Below, piece by piece: positions 10,548 to 22,065 of a DNA stretch of 64,000 nucleotides. Where the stretch lies: contig CAJXPB010000003.1 in NCBI GenBank assembly GCA_913057905.1, positions 62,001-126,000 on the forward strand. Direction: 5' to 3'. Below the pieces are notes generated by a model, which was not told the DNA's origin, did no database searches, and saw only the letters and a program-made list of their open reading frames with translations. The DNA is from an uncultured Pseudomonadota bacterium (lineage in GTDB: Bacteria; Myxococcota_A; Bradymonadia; Bradymonadales; Bradymonadaceae). Within the stretch, counting starts at the first letter, position 1, and the number at the start of each line of letters is the position of its first letter. The position numbers were made by a program, and so were the translations under genes.

Positions 10548-13500
10548 TCGTCCCTGACCTTGTTTTTGGATGGTCAGGGGTGTTCGTGGGCTGTCGCCCT
10601 CGCTGGTCTTCTCGATGACCGACTTCATGGGCACGTCGACGCGGTTTCGCTCAGTCGTGCGGCCGCTGTAGCTGTGGGCGCCCATGTACCCGTCGCCCAG
10701 CCACATGCGGGCCACGAAGTTCGGCGCCTGGGATTCATACGCCTCGAAGTACTCGCGCAGTGCCATGAGCACGAATACGTTTTCCTGGGTGTTCGCCCAG
10801 CGGCCCTTCACCCGATCGTTTTGCAGACCGCGCACGAGCTTCTGGACCAGATCGGAGTCGGGCCGGTGGGCCATCCAGCTCTCGAGCAGCACCGCGTCAG
10901 CCCGGCGGCTCGAGTGCATGACTACGTAGCCGTCATCGTTGCCGAAGTGGGTGGCGAAGTGGGCCGAAGACGCCGTCTCCGTGATGCGGTTTGTGAGCTG
11001 GCGGAGGGTCTCGTCGATCGCATCGTTTGCCCCCGACTCGCCTTTCAGCGCCGACAGCAACCAACCAGTGCCCTCGAAGGAGATAGACTCGCCGGAGGTC
11101 GTATTCTGAAGAAGGTCGAGAGCCTCCGGTGGATTGCCGTCGCCCATCTGCTCGAGCACGAAAAGCGCATAGGCATGGATGGTGTGACGGGCCTTCTCGC
11201 TCCACTGACTCGGTAAATGTGAGTGGTGTACGGATTGGACATACTCAGCGGCGCGCTGGAGTATTCGCTCGGGAATCTCATATCCAGCTCTCTTGGCTCG
11301 ATGGAGCGCCAGGGTCGCGTGGATGCTCGAGAAGGGCCACTCGCGATGACCGCGCTTCCAGAACCCGAAACCCCCGGAAGGCATTTGCCGACTCTGTAGC
11401 TCCTTGATGTCTGCCTGCATCGCCTCCCGAAGTCTTTCCTTTTCGGGGACCTCAGCGGACTCGAAGACGTCGAGCACGTCGCGCAGCGCCGTGACGCCTA
11501 GCATCCTCGATGCGATCTGTTCGGTACATCCGTAGGGATAGTCGACCAAGTAGATGAAGGCGTCGGTCAACTGCTGCAGGGCCGTCGACGAGGTCGTGAC
11601 GTTCAGATCGCCGAATTCCGGGATGACGCCCTCGGGCTTGCGGATCGGCTGCACGACCCGGGCATTCGAGTCCTCGACGCTTCCGTAGGTGGCAAACGCC
11701 TCGGTCGTGGCGGGTGTCCAGACGGGGAAGGACTCCTCGACGGCATCGGCCCAGCCTCCGGAGGCGACGGCGAACTGCAGGCCCGCTTTTCCGGCCGATT
11801 TCGTATTTGAGGGAAACCGGACTTCGACACGATCACCCGCCGGCACGTCGACCGCCATCCCGTGCGGATCATCTAGATTGAGGTTCGCAGCACGGGCGGC
11901 AATACGAACGTTGCGATCCTCGCCGCTCTGGTTGTGAACGACGACTGGCAGATCGGCCTGATCGCCGTAGTTCAAAAACCGCGGCAGTGACGGCCGCACT
12001 GACACCGGCAGGCGAGTCGTGACCGTCTCTTCCGCAGTACCAAAGTACTCCGCATCGTCAACGGCGAGGGCCATCAGGCGCCAGCGAGTCAGATTGTCGG
12101 GCAGTTCGAAGGACGTGCTGGCAACGCCCTGCCCGTCTGTGGTGAGCCGTGGACCGAAGTAGGCGAGAGGCAGAATGTCCTTCCGGAGGTCGATAGTCTT
12201 GCCCAGAGGAAACGGGCTCGGCCGGCCCTTGGCACTTGGTGACGGCGAGTTTTCGCCGTCACCCAACCCGTGTACTCGGCCGAAGCCCGACGCGTCTCCC
12301 TTCAAGCCCGATGCGCCTTCATCGTCGAAACTGTAGAACTTGGAAGCCGTGGAGTCTTCCTTGTCCATACGCAGATCCGTCGTCGCTCGTCTGACTTCGG
12401 GATCGGCAATCTGCACCCAATTTCGCAATCGGCTTTGCGCGACGGTGAAATTGCGGTCCGGATAGAACGACGACATCGGGTCACTGAAATCGTAACCCGC
12501 CGCGGCCAAGAGCGCCTCGTCCACGACAGCCAATGCGATCTCAGCGCCTTCCGCCGGCGAACCATCGGCGCGGTCGACTTGGAACGTGACATCCAAATCG
12601 TCCGACGGCTGGAAGCCTGACTGGCCCGTCTCCATCGACACATCGAGTCGGCGCGATGCCGTCGAGACGTCGAGCGCTAGACTCCCTTTGGCCTGCGCCG
12701 GTTTTGGGGGACCGTCCTCTACTGGGGTCTGACCGACGAGATGGACGTCGACGTTCACATTTGGAATATCGACTTCGCCGATATTCAGATCGAGTCGGAT
12801 GCTCGAGCCGTCGATCGAAAACCGACGCCGCTCGACAATATCGTGCCGTTTGACCAGAAGAATCCCCTGGGCGTCCCTCAAGGGAGACTGGACCAAGAGT
12901 TCGGCCGTATCACCCGGTCTGTACGTCGATTTGTCCGGAATGAGATCGACTTCTTGCATCTCGACGCCTTCGGTGCGCGGCCGGCTGCCGCCGGAGACCC
13001 ATATAGGCCTCCGCGTCTCGCTGACCTGTCCGTCTTCGTCGCGGATGAGTCCCGTCAGCCGATACCGGCCTCCCTTCGGCGTCTCGAAGCTGCACGTCAC
13101 CGGCGATTTCCCGGTCGAAGCCTTCTGGCAGCTCTGCGAATCCGCGACCACCTGCTTGTACTCGCCAGAGACGTGACGCCAGTCGAGGCGTTCGGCTCGA
13201 ATCTTCAGACGGCGCCCCTCAAGGAGTTCGCCATCAATGGAAACGCCGATCGCCCGGACCTCGATGGGGTCGCCGCGCTCCACAAAGTGACGTTCTGTCT
13301 TGAGGCCGATGTACGCATCCGCCGGGTGTACAAGGAGGGTATCGGAGCCTTCGATTATCTGGCGGGAGACGTCAGTGACGTTCGCCTCCACGGCCAAGGA
13401 CGATGCAAAGCTCGGGTCGACTGACTTGGATTCGATTCCCAAACGATGCTTGCCGGCGGCATCGACCTGTGTCTCCAAGGTCTCGAACTGTCTGTCGGTG

Positions 13501-16130
13501 CGTTCGGCCCTCCGCCAGATGGGATCCCACCGGCCAAAGGTGTAATCATCCCATCCCGACGGAGAGTATTGCACTTCCCTGCTAAAGACGGCCCATTCGA
13601 CATCTGCCCCGGAAAGCGGGCTGCCGCTGTAGTAGCTGGCCGCCACCTCGGTCTTGATGGTGTCACCGACGACGTAGGGGCCTGGCGAGGTACTGACTCC
13701 AACTTCGAACTCCGGAGTTCGAAACTCCTGGACCTCGACGAATTGTGAGGTGCTCACACTCGGCTCCTTCACGAAGCTGAACGAGACCGTGGCGTCACCC
13801 AGGTTGATGTCGCCGGGAAGCTCGGCCGCCATGTGAAATCCGCCGTTCTCCGTTAGTCTAGATGTGCCCTCCTCAACCTTGTTTCCCCGAACTCCCGCTA
13901 CGTCCCACTCAATTTCGCGGCCCGGCTTCACCTGCTCGAGGGACCCACCCTCTTGGAGGTTGACCCGGCGAACCCACCCTTTTACCCGAACCGTTTCGCC
14001 AGGTCGGTACAGTCCACGGTCCGAGTAGGTGTGCCAGCGGTACACCGTTGCCTGATCGGTGTCGCGGTCTCGGCCGTTGCTGGATGCAAAAGGAACCAGC
14101 ACGGAATCATCGGCGTTGGTCGCCACCCACGCTGCGGACACCGAGCCTGGAACCGGAACCCTATCGTTCGAAATTGTAGCCAGTCCGTCTTCATTCGTCT
14201 CGGCGTGACTCGGGGGCTTGGGCCCCATAATACGGACGTCGGCATCACGTACCGGGGAACCATCGACCAAATTCGAAACCCAAGCATAGGTCTCGCCTCT
14301 GCCAGTAAATACGTCGAGGCCCATATCTGTAAGCTGCACCCAGGAGGTATAGGTCATGCGGTCCAGATACTCGTTCTTCGGTGCCTGCGGCAGGGTCGCG
14401 CCGGGTTCGATGTTGAGCAGCAGGTGACCATGCTCGTCTTCGAGCCATGGAGACAACTTGAGGCGAGTACGGACAAGCCCGTCTTCGGGATCCTCCACAC
14501 CGATGATGCGCGTCGAGAGCCTCGTCCCCGGGACCCGCCCCGGGTCGAACTCATCGGGAGACCAGCGATCTCGCGAGGTGTTGCGAAACTCCGGCCAATC
14601 CTCCGGTTTGACCCGATAAATAGTGACCTTGATTGACTTTAGACTTGTGGACCACAGGTCGACGGCTGGCTCGGCGGCGGGGTCTGGTACGATGAGCCTG
14701 TCCGGAACGCCGAGCCCCGGCTTGCTGTAGCCAACGTGGACTTCCGCGTCGATTGGAGAAGAGAGCGTCTGACCAAACCGGTCCGAAAGCCGATCACTGA
14801 CGGTGATGGAGTAAGACGTCCCGGCTTCAGGGTGTCCCTCAATCGTCATTCGCCTTCCAGAGACCTGGACTTCACTCCCGTCCAAGTCAGGGGAAATCTG
14901 GACCATCGATGAGTCAAACGATTCCTGGTCCAGCCTATTGTTGAAGGTGAGCTCCCAATTCGATTCAGGAGTACAGGCATCGTAGCCACAGTCAGCCCCC
15001 CGATACGTCAGTGCCCGATAGGTTTGAAAACTCCTCGAGCTTTGTCGGGACTTGCGAAGCGGCCCTTCGGCCGAGGGCGCTCCCGCCTGAACAGTCATTC
15101 TGTATCGCGAGGCGACCCGAAGCGGCGACTTCGTCCTGAATGCGACCCACTGCTCCTCGGAAGCACGCTCCACCAACCGCGGTACAGTGTCATCTCTCTC
15201 GATCTCGACGCTCGTGGCCAGTCGAAGATCATATTCTTTCTCTCTGCCCCGCACTTTGACGTGGTCGATTATCTTCTCAGGGTCGACGCGCTGGTTGAAC
15301 TCAAGGAAAAAGAGGGGGCGTCGCGGGTGACTTTCGCCTGTCGGATGCCACCACTCGACCTGGAGGGTTGGTGTCTCAAAGGTCCATTCGACGGCCTTGG
15401 CGAACGCAGACCCATCAGCCGCTTTCGTGCCACTACGCAACGTGGCGGTATATTCGGTCGCCATGGGTAGACGGTCGGCCTTCGGTTTGAAGACCAGCGT
15501 TTCAGTGCCGATCCAACGCCATGTGCCGTCGACTCTTGGTTTGAGCCTGACGGGGGTCCTGTCATCCACTTGCTTCCGGGTGCCGATGGAGACCATCGGC
15601 TTGGAAAACGTCACGCTCACGCGCGGGGCCATCGGAACACTCCCAGCGGGCACCTTCCGAACGATGCGTGGCGGCTCATCGGCCGAGCGCCTAGCCGGCT
15701 TCGCCTTTGCCGCATCGGGTGGAAAGGCCGTAGAGATCGTCTGTCCGACCCGCGGCGCCGGTTTGGAGCGCTCGGGGAAGGCAAAGGATGACTCCTTGCT
15801 GCTTCCCGCAGCCAACGGCGGAAGCCGATCCAAGAGTGCCTGTGTCTTTTCTTTGGAAAGAGGCGTACCTTCGACGGTTCGAGCCCCGTCAACATCGCGT
15901 CGCTTGGACTCGAGCGAAGTCAAATCAAATTGCAGCCCAGACAAAGACTCCTCGGTTTCCCCCAAGGCCCTCATTCCCTGGAAATCTGAGGTTGTGGTCG
16001 GGTCACGTTTGTCGGGCCGATCGACCCCTCCCTCACCGCTGCAGCCGCCGACCCACACGAAGCCCCCGAGTAGCAACATGGCAGACGCTGTTACTGCCCG
16101 AAGGCTCTTTGAACCGTGTTCGCTCATCAT
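10002..16130 (-). CDS. Alpha-2-macroglobulin-like lipoprotein beta1
   Basis: A 2042-aa intact paralogue. The lipoprotein signal ends VWVGGC (Cys30) and is followed by a polar linker, an FSKPMVSIGTR Ig-like module, TYSDRGLYRPGETV (MG module), a putative bait region (about 12160-12420), the FELPDNLTRWRLMA module, the thioester CTEQ in YPYGCTEQ (11517-11528) and a C-terminal receptor-like domain ending ARMVVK. The TED is followed by RHTIHAYALFVL in an unbroken frame, which shows what the alpha genes should read. The start overlaps the alpha2 stop by 4 bp (ATGA), with AGGTGATCC as ribosome-binding site. Bacterial homologues (E. coli YfhM type) are envelope-anchored and trap proteases through the thioester after bait cleavage. 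No pbpC partner lies nearby. Confidence 0.92.
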   Translation of the reverse strand: MMSEHGSKSLRAVTASAMLLLGGFVWVGGCSGEGGVDRPDKRDPTTTSDFQGMRALGETEESLSGLQFDLTSLESKRRDVDGARTVEGTPLSKEKTQALLDRLPPLAAGSSKESSFAFPERSKPAPRVGQTISTAFPPDAAKAKPARRSADEPPRIVRKVPAGSVPMAPRVSVTFSKPMVSIGTRKQVDDRTPVRLKPRVDGTWRWIGTETLVFKPKADRLPMATEYTATLRSGTKAADGSAFAKAVEWTFETPTLQVEWWHPTGESHPRRPLFFLEFNQRVDPEKIIDHVKVRGREKEYDLRLATSVEIERDDTVPRLVERASEEQWVAFRTKSPLRVASRYRMTVQAGAPSAEGPLRKSRQSSRSFQTYRALTYRGADCGYDACTPESNWELTFNNRLDQESFDSSMVQISPDLDGSEVQVSGRRMTIEGHPEAGTSYSITVSDRLSDRFGQTLSSPIDAEVHVGYSKPGLGVPDRLIVPDPAAEPAVDLWSTSLKSIKVTIYRVKPEDWPEFRNTSRDRWSPDEFDPGRVPGTRLSTRIIGVEDPEDGLVRTRLKLSPWLEDEHGHLLLNIEPGATLPQAPKNEYLDRMTYTSWVQLTDMGLDVFTGRGETYAWVSNLVDGSPVRDADVRIMGPKPPSHAETNEDGLATISNDRVPVPGSVSAAWVATNADDSVLVPFASSNGRDRDTDQATVYRWHTYSDRGLYRPGETVRVKGWVRRVNLQEGGSLEQVKPGREIEWDVAGVRGNKVEEGTSRLTENGGFHMAAELPGDINLGDATVSFSFVKEPSVSTSQFVEVQEFRTPEFEVGVSTSPGPYVVGDTIKTEVAASYYSGSPLSGADVEWAVFSREVQYSPSGWDDYTFGRWDPIWRRAERTDRQFETLETQVDAAGKHRLGIESKSVDPSFASSLAVEANVTDVSRQIIEGSDTLLVHPADAYIGLKTERHFVERGDPIEVRAIGVSIDGELLEGRRLKIRAERLDWRHVSGEYKQVVADSQSCQKASTGKSPVTCSFETPKGGRYRLTGLIRDEDGQVSETRRPIWVSGGSRPRTEGVEMQEVDLIPDKSTYRPGDTAELLVQSPLRDAQGILLVKRHDIVERRRFSIDGSSIRLDLNIGEVDIPNVNVDVHLVGQTPVEDGPPKPAQAKGSLALDVSTASRRLDVSMETGQSGFQPSDDLDVTFQVDRADGSPAEGAEIALAVVDEALLAAAGYDFSDPMSSFYPDRNFTVAQSRLRNWVQIADPEVRRATTDLRMDKEDSTASKFYSFDDEGASGLKGDASGFGRVHGLGDGENSPSPSAKGRPSPFPLGKTIDLRKDILPLAYFGPRLTTDGQGVASTSFELPDNLTRWRLMALAVDDAEYFGTAEETVTTRLPVSVRPSLPRFLNYGDQADLPVVVHNQSGEDRNVRIAARAANLNLDDPHGMAVDVPAGDRVEVRFPSNTKSAGKAGLQFAVASGGWADAVEESFPVWTPATTEAFATYGSVEDSNARVVQPIRKPEGVIPEFGDLNVTTSSTALQQLTDAFIYLVDYPYGCTEQIASRMLGVTALRDVLDVFESAEVPEKERLREAMQADIKELQSRQMPSGGFGFWKRGHREWPFSSIHATLALHRAKRAGYEIPERILQRAAEYVQSVHHSHLPSQWSEKARHTIHAYALFVLEQMGDGNPPEALDLLQNTTSGESISFEGTGWLLSALKGESGANDAIDETLRQLTNRITETASSAHFATHFGNDDGYVVMHSSRRADAVLLESWMAHRPDSDLVQKLVRGLQNDRVKGRWANTQENVFVLMALREYFEAYESQAPNFVARMWLGDGYMGAHSYSGRTTERNRVDVPMKSVIEKTSEGDSPRTPLTIQKQGQGRLYYRIGLSYAPESLKLDPMSVGFAVERSYEAVDDPDDVTRRDDGTWVVKAGSRVRVTLEMAAPARRSHVALVDPLPAGLEAVNPALDTTASLPGTGRSGRAGRGASLGIRPWWDPRWYEHQNLRTERVEAFATRLSGGVYTYEYVARATTPGEFVVPPAKAEEMYHPETFGRTGTARMVVK

Positions 16131-19100
16131 GGATCACCTGCAGACCTGACGACCATCCGCGCCGTGCCCGTCCGCCCGAAGGTCTCGGGGTGATACATCT
16201 CCTCGGCCTTCGCCGGCGGCACCACGAACTCCCCAGGAGTCGTAGCCCGGGCGACGTATTCGTAGGTGTAGACACCGCCGCTCAGGCGGGTGGCGAAGGC
16301 CTCGACGCGTTCGGTGCGGAGATTGTCGTGCCCGTACCACCAACGCCGTCCGCCGTCGGGAACGTCTCCGGTTGTGGCCAGCGCGGGATTGATCGCCTCC
16401 AGGCCGGCGGGCAGCGGATCGACGAGGGCGACGTGGTTGCGGCGAGCCCTCGCGACCATCTCGAGGGTCACTCGCACCCGAGAGCCCGCCTCCACAACCC
16501 AGGTGCCGTCGTCGCGTTGGCTGACATCGTCGGGATCATCGACGGACTCGTAGACCCGATTCACGGTGAAACCGGCGGACTTCGGATCCAGGTCGTGGGA
16601 TTGCGGCGCGTAGTCGAGGCCGATGCGGTAGTAGAGCCGACCCGGCCCCTGCTTTTTGATAGTCAGCGGGGCGCGTTGCTTCGGTCCCGAACCCGTTTTT
16701 TCGATGACGGACGCCATGGGCACTTCCATGCGATGACGCCCGGTCGTGCGACCTCGAAAGCTGCGTTTGCCCAGGTAGCCATCCCCCAGCCAGGTGCGCG
16801 CAACGAAGTCTGGCGTTTTGGATTCGTACGTCTCGAAGTATTTCCGCAACGCCCGCAACACAAAGACGTTCTCCTGGGTGTTGGCCCAACGACCTCGAGT
16901 GCGGTTTTCCTGTAGGCCGCGTACGAGTTTCTGTATCAGATCGGACTCGGGGCGGTGGTCCATCCAGCTTTCCAACAATACGGCATCGGCCCGTCGGCTC
17001 GACTGCATGATGAGGTATCCATCTTCCTCGGAGTATTCGGTGGCAAAGTGGGCCGACGAAGCCGTCTCTGAGACGCGATTGCGAAGGCTACGCAGCGTCC
17101 TTTCGACGTTGAAGTCGGTAGCCGGTTCGTCACCGAGGGCCGACAACAACCACCCGACGCCTTCGAGTGAGATTGTTTCTCCGAGCTTCGAGTCACCCAG
17201 TAGCTTCGCCGCCTCTTTCGGCCGCCCTTCGCCGATCTCGTGGAGTACATAGAGGGCGTAGGCATGGATGGACTTGCGCAGTTTTTTCCCCAGTCGGGGT
17301 CCAGGCCGGCGGCATCGATCTCGGCGGCATATTCTGCGGCGTCCTCGAGCATGTCCGCGGGGACCTCGTAGCCAGCCTCCTCGACTCGGTGCAACGCCAG
17401 GGTGGCGTGGAGACTGGCGTAGGGCCAGACGTCGGTCCCATCATCCCAGAGCGTAAATCCACCGCCGTATCGCTGCCGATTCTCGAGCAACTCAATGTCC
17501 TCCTGAATCGACCCCTTGAGCTCCTCCGCATCCGGCAGGGATGCCGACTCGAAAACACCCAGCACATCGCGCAGCGCGGCGATGCCAAGCATGCGCGAAG
17601 ACGCCTGCTCGGTACACTCATAGGGATAGTCGACCAAGTAAATGAAGGCATCGGTCAGCTTTTGAAGCGCCGTCGACGACGTCGTCACATTCAGTGAACC
17701 GTAATCCGGGATGACGTCTTCGGGCTTTTCTACGGGATGCTCGACCGTGGCCTCGGGTGAGTCGATACTGCCGTACGTGGCGAAGGCCTCGGTCGTCGCC
17801 GGGCGATGGACCGGAATCGACTCTTCGACGCCGTCGGCCCAGTCGCCTGAAGAGGCGGCCAATTGAACCTGTGCCGTGCCGCTGTCCTTGGTCCGCGACG
17901 GAAACTGAACCTCCACGCGTTCGAGAGCCGGAACCTCGACGGAGACGCCTCGCGCGCCATCGATGTTCAGGTTTGACGTCCGAGCGGCCAGTTTGATGGT
18001 TCGATCGCGGCGGGTCTGATTGTGCACGACCAACGGGAGCTGCGCCCGGTCGCCCAGATTCAGAAACTTCGGAAAGGACGGGCTGATCGACACGGGTTTT
18101 CGAACCGTGACCGTCTCTTCAGCGGTGCCGAAGTACTCGGCGCCGTCGGCGGCCACGGCCATCAGGCGCCACCGAGTCAGATTGTCGGGCAGCTCAAACG
18201 ACACGGTCGCCTCGCCGTCTTCGTCCGTCGTCACCCTGGGCCCGAAGTAAGCAGCGGGACGGAGATCTCGGCGCAGACGGATCTGCGACGCCTGCGACCC
18301 GGGTTTCGCCCTGGGCGTACGCGTCGGCGGTTCGCTGCCCATTTCTCTATTCATTCTCGCTGAGATGCCGTCTTCGTTGTTGAAAATGTTCTTGAGTGCC
18401 CCCGAACCCAAGTTCTCCGAGGCCATCATCCTGTTTACACCCAAATTTTCGATATCGATTGTGTTCTTCGGGATACGCGGCACGTCCTCGGGTGTAAGCC
18501 GGACAAGATCACGAAACGAGACGGCTTCGATCGAGGAGTAATACCTCGGGTAAAAGGAGGAGAGTGGGTCGTCGAGTTCGTAGCCTCCCGTTGCCAACAC
18601 GGCCTCGTCGACCACGGCCAAGGCGACCTCACTCCGGACTGCCGGCGTTCCGTCGGGACGCTCGACTTCCAGACCAACCGTGAGTTCACCCGAGGGTTTC
18701 AGGCCGACAGTTTGCGGGTGAAGCGACACATCGAGGCGACGGGCGCTCGGTGACACATCGAGCCCCAATTTACCCGTGGCATGCACGGGCCCTGAACGAC
18801 CGTTGACGTTGCCACGCCCGACGAGCTGAACCGCTAGCTGCGCGTTCGGGATGTCGGCAGCATCGATGGCGATGGCGAGCGTGGCCGAATGGTCTTCGAC
18901 CTCGAAACGTTTGGTTGCCACGATCTCATCGCGAGAGACCAGGAGCAGACCCTGAGCGGTCTCAAAGGGGGACTGGACCAGAACCTCGGCAGTATCGCCG
19001 GCGTGATAGGTCGACTTGTCCGGTATGAGCTCGACCTCTTGTTTCTTGATCTCATCGTCCGCTCCCGGGTCGTGGCCGGGCACCCAGATTCGGCGCTGGC

Positions 19101-22065
19101 TGACACTCGATCGGCCATCACGGTCGAAGATCTCGCCTGTGATGACGTGCGTTCCGCCACGCCGCGCCTCGAATGTGCAGCTCACCGGGGTCTTACCCGT
19201 GGACGCCCTCTCGCAGCTCTGAGTCCCCATCGAGATCTCCATGCGCCGACCCTTGAGGGGCTCTCCACCGATCGACACACCTACGGCCTGCACCTCAAAC
19301 CGCTCTCCCCGATCCACCAAGTGACCCGGTTTCCGAAGCCCGATGTACGCCTCGGCCGGGTGCACGAGGGTCGACATTGAGCCTGCGACGGTCTGGCGAT
19401 TTACATCCTGGACAATGGCCTCTGCTGTGATGGCGATCGGAAGGTCGAGATCCGTGGGACCGGTCTCCAGGCCCAACCGATGGATGCCTCCCTTTTTGAG
19501 AACTCCATCCAAGACGTCCATGTCCGAGTCCCCAGGCTGCTGGTGGTACCAGGGGGAACTCCACCTCCCGAATGAAAACTCCTCCCAGCCGGGCGGTGCG
19601 TACTCTCCGGTGTCACTCTCGACCCGCCAGGTGACATCCGACCCGGAGAGACTTCCGCCCCGGTAGTAGTTGGCAGAAACCTTCGCCGTGGCCGTCTCAC
19701 CGATGACGAATGGCCCGCCCGGCGCGGCGACATCTAGCTCGAATTTCGGCGTACGGAATTCTCGAACATCAAAGGAGGTGCCCGACTCAGCCGACGTATC
19801 CTCCAGGCTCACGCTAAACCGCGCCCGGCCGAGTTGGACATCTTCGGGAAGGGTGAATTCCACATGAAACCCGCCCACCTCGCTCAGCGACGTATCGCCC
19901 CCGGCGATTCGTTCGTATCCAGGCCCGCGAAGTTCCCACTTCAGCGCCGAAGACCGGTCGACTTGCCTGAGAAGACCGGAATCTGACGCATCGACCTGCC
20001 GGACCCATCCCTTCATGTCGACCGTCTCGCCGGGACGGTAGAGTCCCCGGTCGGTGTAGACATGCCACCGGTAGTCGTCCCTGTCTTGGCGTCTGGGCAA
20101 CGTGTCGACAGACGTCTCTTCAATGGGCACGATTGCAGTGTCGTCACCGCGCGACACCATGAGCGCGCTGGAATGCACGGACGTCGCGTCATCCAGGGTC
20201 CGGTCCTCCACCGCCAGGCCCTCCGGCCCGGACTCCATGATCGGCCAGTCGCTGTCTCGCAGAACCTCGATCGCGGCACCGCTTACGGGCATGCCGTCCG
20301 CCAGGTCCGTCACCCAAGCGTACGTCGCCGCTGGATCGACAAACATCACCGGGGCCAGGTCAGTCGCCTGCACCCACGTCCACCGTTCCGAGAGCGAGTA
20401 GCGCGGGTCGGGCGCATCCTCCAGCGGCTCGCCACGCTCAATCCTGAGGAGGAGATGGCCGTGTTCTTCCGCTAGCCATTTGGAGAGATCGATTCGATTC
20501 TCGACGAGCCCCGATCGGGGATTTGCCACTTGAATACGCTCGGTGCCGACCTCTGTACCGTACTCCTGGACGGAGTCGGAGTCGTCGAAAAGTTCTCCGA
20601 GGTCGTACAGGGGCCAGTCCGCCGGATCGACCCGATAGGCCGTGACATCAAAGTACTTTAGACTCGCCGTCGGAACACCGATCGTCGGCCGACGGCCGGG
20701 GTCGGCAACCATCATCGAAGGCACGTCCCCAAGTCGCGGCTGTTGAAACGGCACGTAGAAGTCCCGGGAGACCGACACATCGAGGGTCTGTCCGAAGCGG
20801 TCGGTCAGCGCGTCGTCTATAGTTACGTCATAGTCTCTCCCGGTCTGGAAGTCGGCGGTCACGACGACTTCGTTCCCATCGACCTCGACGGTCCTCTCCT
20901 CCATGGACGGACGCACCTCAACCACCGAGGCTTCGAACGCATCAGTGTCGAGCTGATTGTTGAACTTCAACTTGAACGACGAATCGGACTCGCACCGGCC
21001 CGTGCACCACGATTTCTCAAGTCTCAAGGGCTTGTAGGTCGCAAAGACCGTCGACAGGGCGACGTCTTTATTCTCACCGGAAATGTCGGTTTGCACTTCG
21101 ACTGAGTAAGTCGTCGCCGGCTTCAATTTCATCGTCGGCCGAAAAACCGCCGACTCACCGTCGGGAATCGTCTCGACTAGATTTGTCGCCCGTTCGCTGT
21201 CTCGAATTTCCTGTTTTGTGGCGAGGCGGAGGCGTGGGTCCCGCTGCTCTCCCAGGAGTTTGAGATCCTCGAGGATACGCCCCGCATCGACGGGTCGATT
21301 GAACTCGAGAAGGATCAGAGGGTGTAGGGGATCGTCGTCCAGAAGGGGATAGCAGTACTCGACCTGCACGGGCGTCGTGCGGAAGGTCAATTGGATGTCC
21401 TCACCGAGCCGTGTTCCATCGGCGGACTCAACGGCGTCGTCGACGGTGGCCGTGAACTCCGTGGCCCCGGGAAACTCGTCGCCCGCGGGGCGAAACACCA
21501 CCGTCCTGGTACCGACCCAACGCCACGTCCCGTCGACATCGGGCTCGAGTTGGACTGGAAGCTTCTGGGAGGTCTGATCACGTGTACCCAGAGAGACCAT
21601 CGGCTTCGAGAACGTGACGCTGACCCTGTGGACCCGTGAGGGATCCCCGGCAGGAACCCTGCGCAGCACCCGAAGGTCTTCGGGCTCCGATGACGTCGAA
21701 GAGGGTGGCTTCTCGACCTTCTCTTTCGGGTTGACCGTCGTGGCGGTCGTCGACTTTCGTGCCGGCGGAGACGGTCCTCCCTCAAAGGTGGATGTGTCGG
21801 ACTCCGATCCGGAGGACTCCATCGGAGGCATCCGATCCAAAAGAGCCTCGGCCTCCTCCTCGGGGAGCGGCGTCCCGTCCACGGAGCGGACGTCGTCGAC
21901 TTGCTTCGGCGTCGAAGACAGCGACCTGAGGCGCACCTCGAAGTTCGACTGCACCTTTACCTCGTGGGTGGTTGGCTCGTCGGGCTCCGGCGTGTCGCCC
22001 TCATGGCCGCAGGCGACCAGAAGGAGCGTGAAGACGGCGACTGCGACCAACCTCGGGGTTCTCAT
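16127..22065 (-). CDS. Alpha-2-macroglobulin-like lipoprotein alpha2 (frame break at -1 slippery site)
   Basis: Copy of alpha1 with the same sequence across its length, including the lipoprotein signal (LLVAC), the bait region (about 18250-18455), the CTEQ thioester (17605-17616) and the frame break at 17281-17287. The zero frame alone ends at 16936; with a -1 shift the product is about 1979 aa. It differs only at the extreme C-terminus: instead of MVVK-stop it reads MVVRSAGDP-stop, because the duplication junction at about 16149 joins it to the leader of beta1. It lies 81 bp after beta2 and overlaps the beta1 start by 4 bp, so alpha2 and beta1 are probably translationally coupled. If the frame break is not bypassed in vivo, the product lacks the C-terminal part of the thioester domain and the receptor-like domain. 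Confidence 0.87.
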
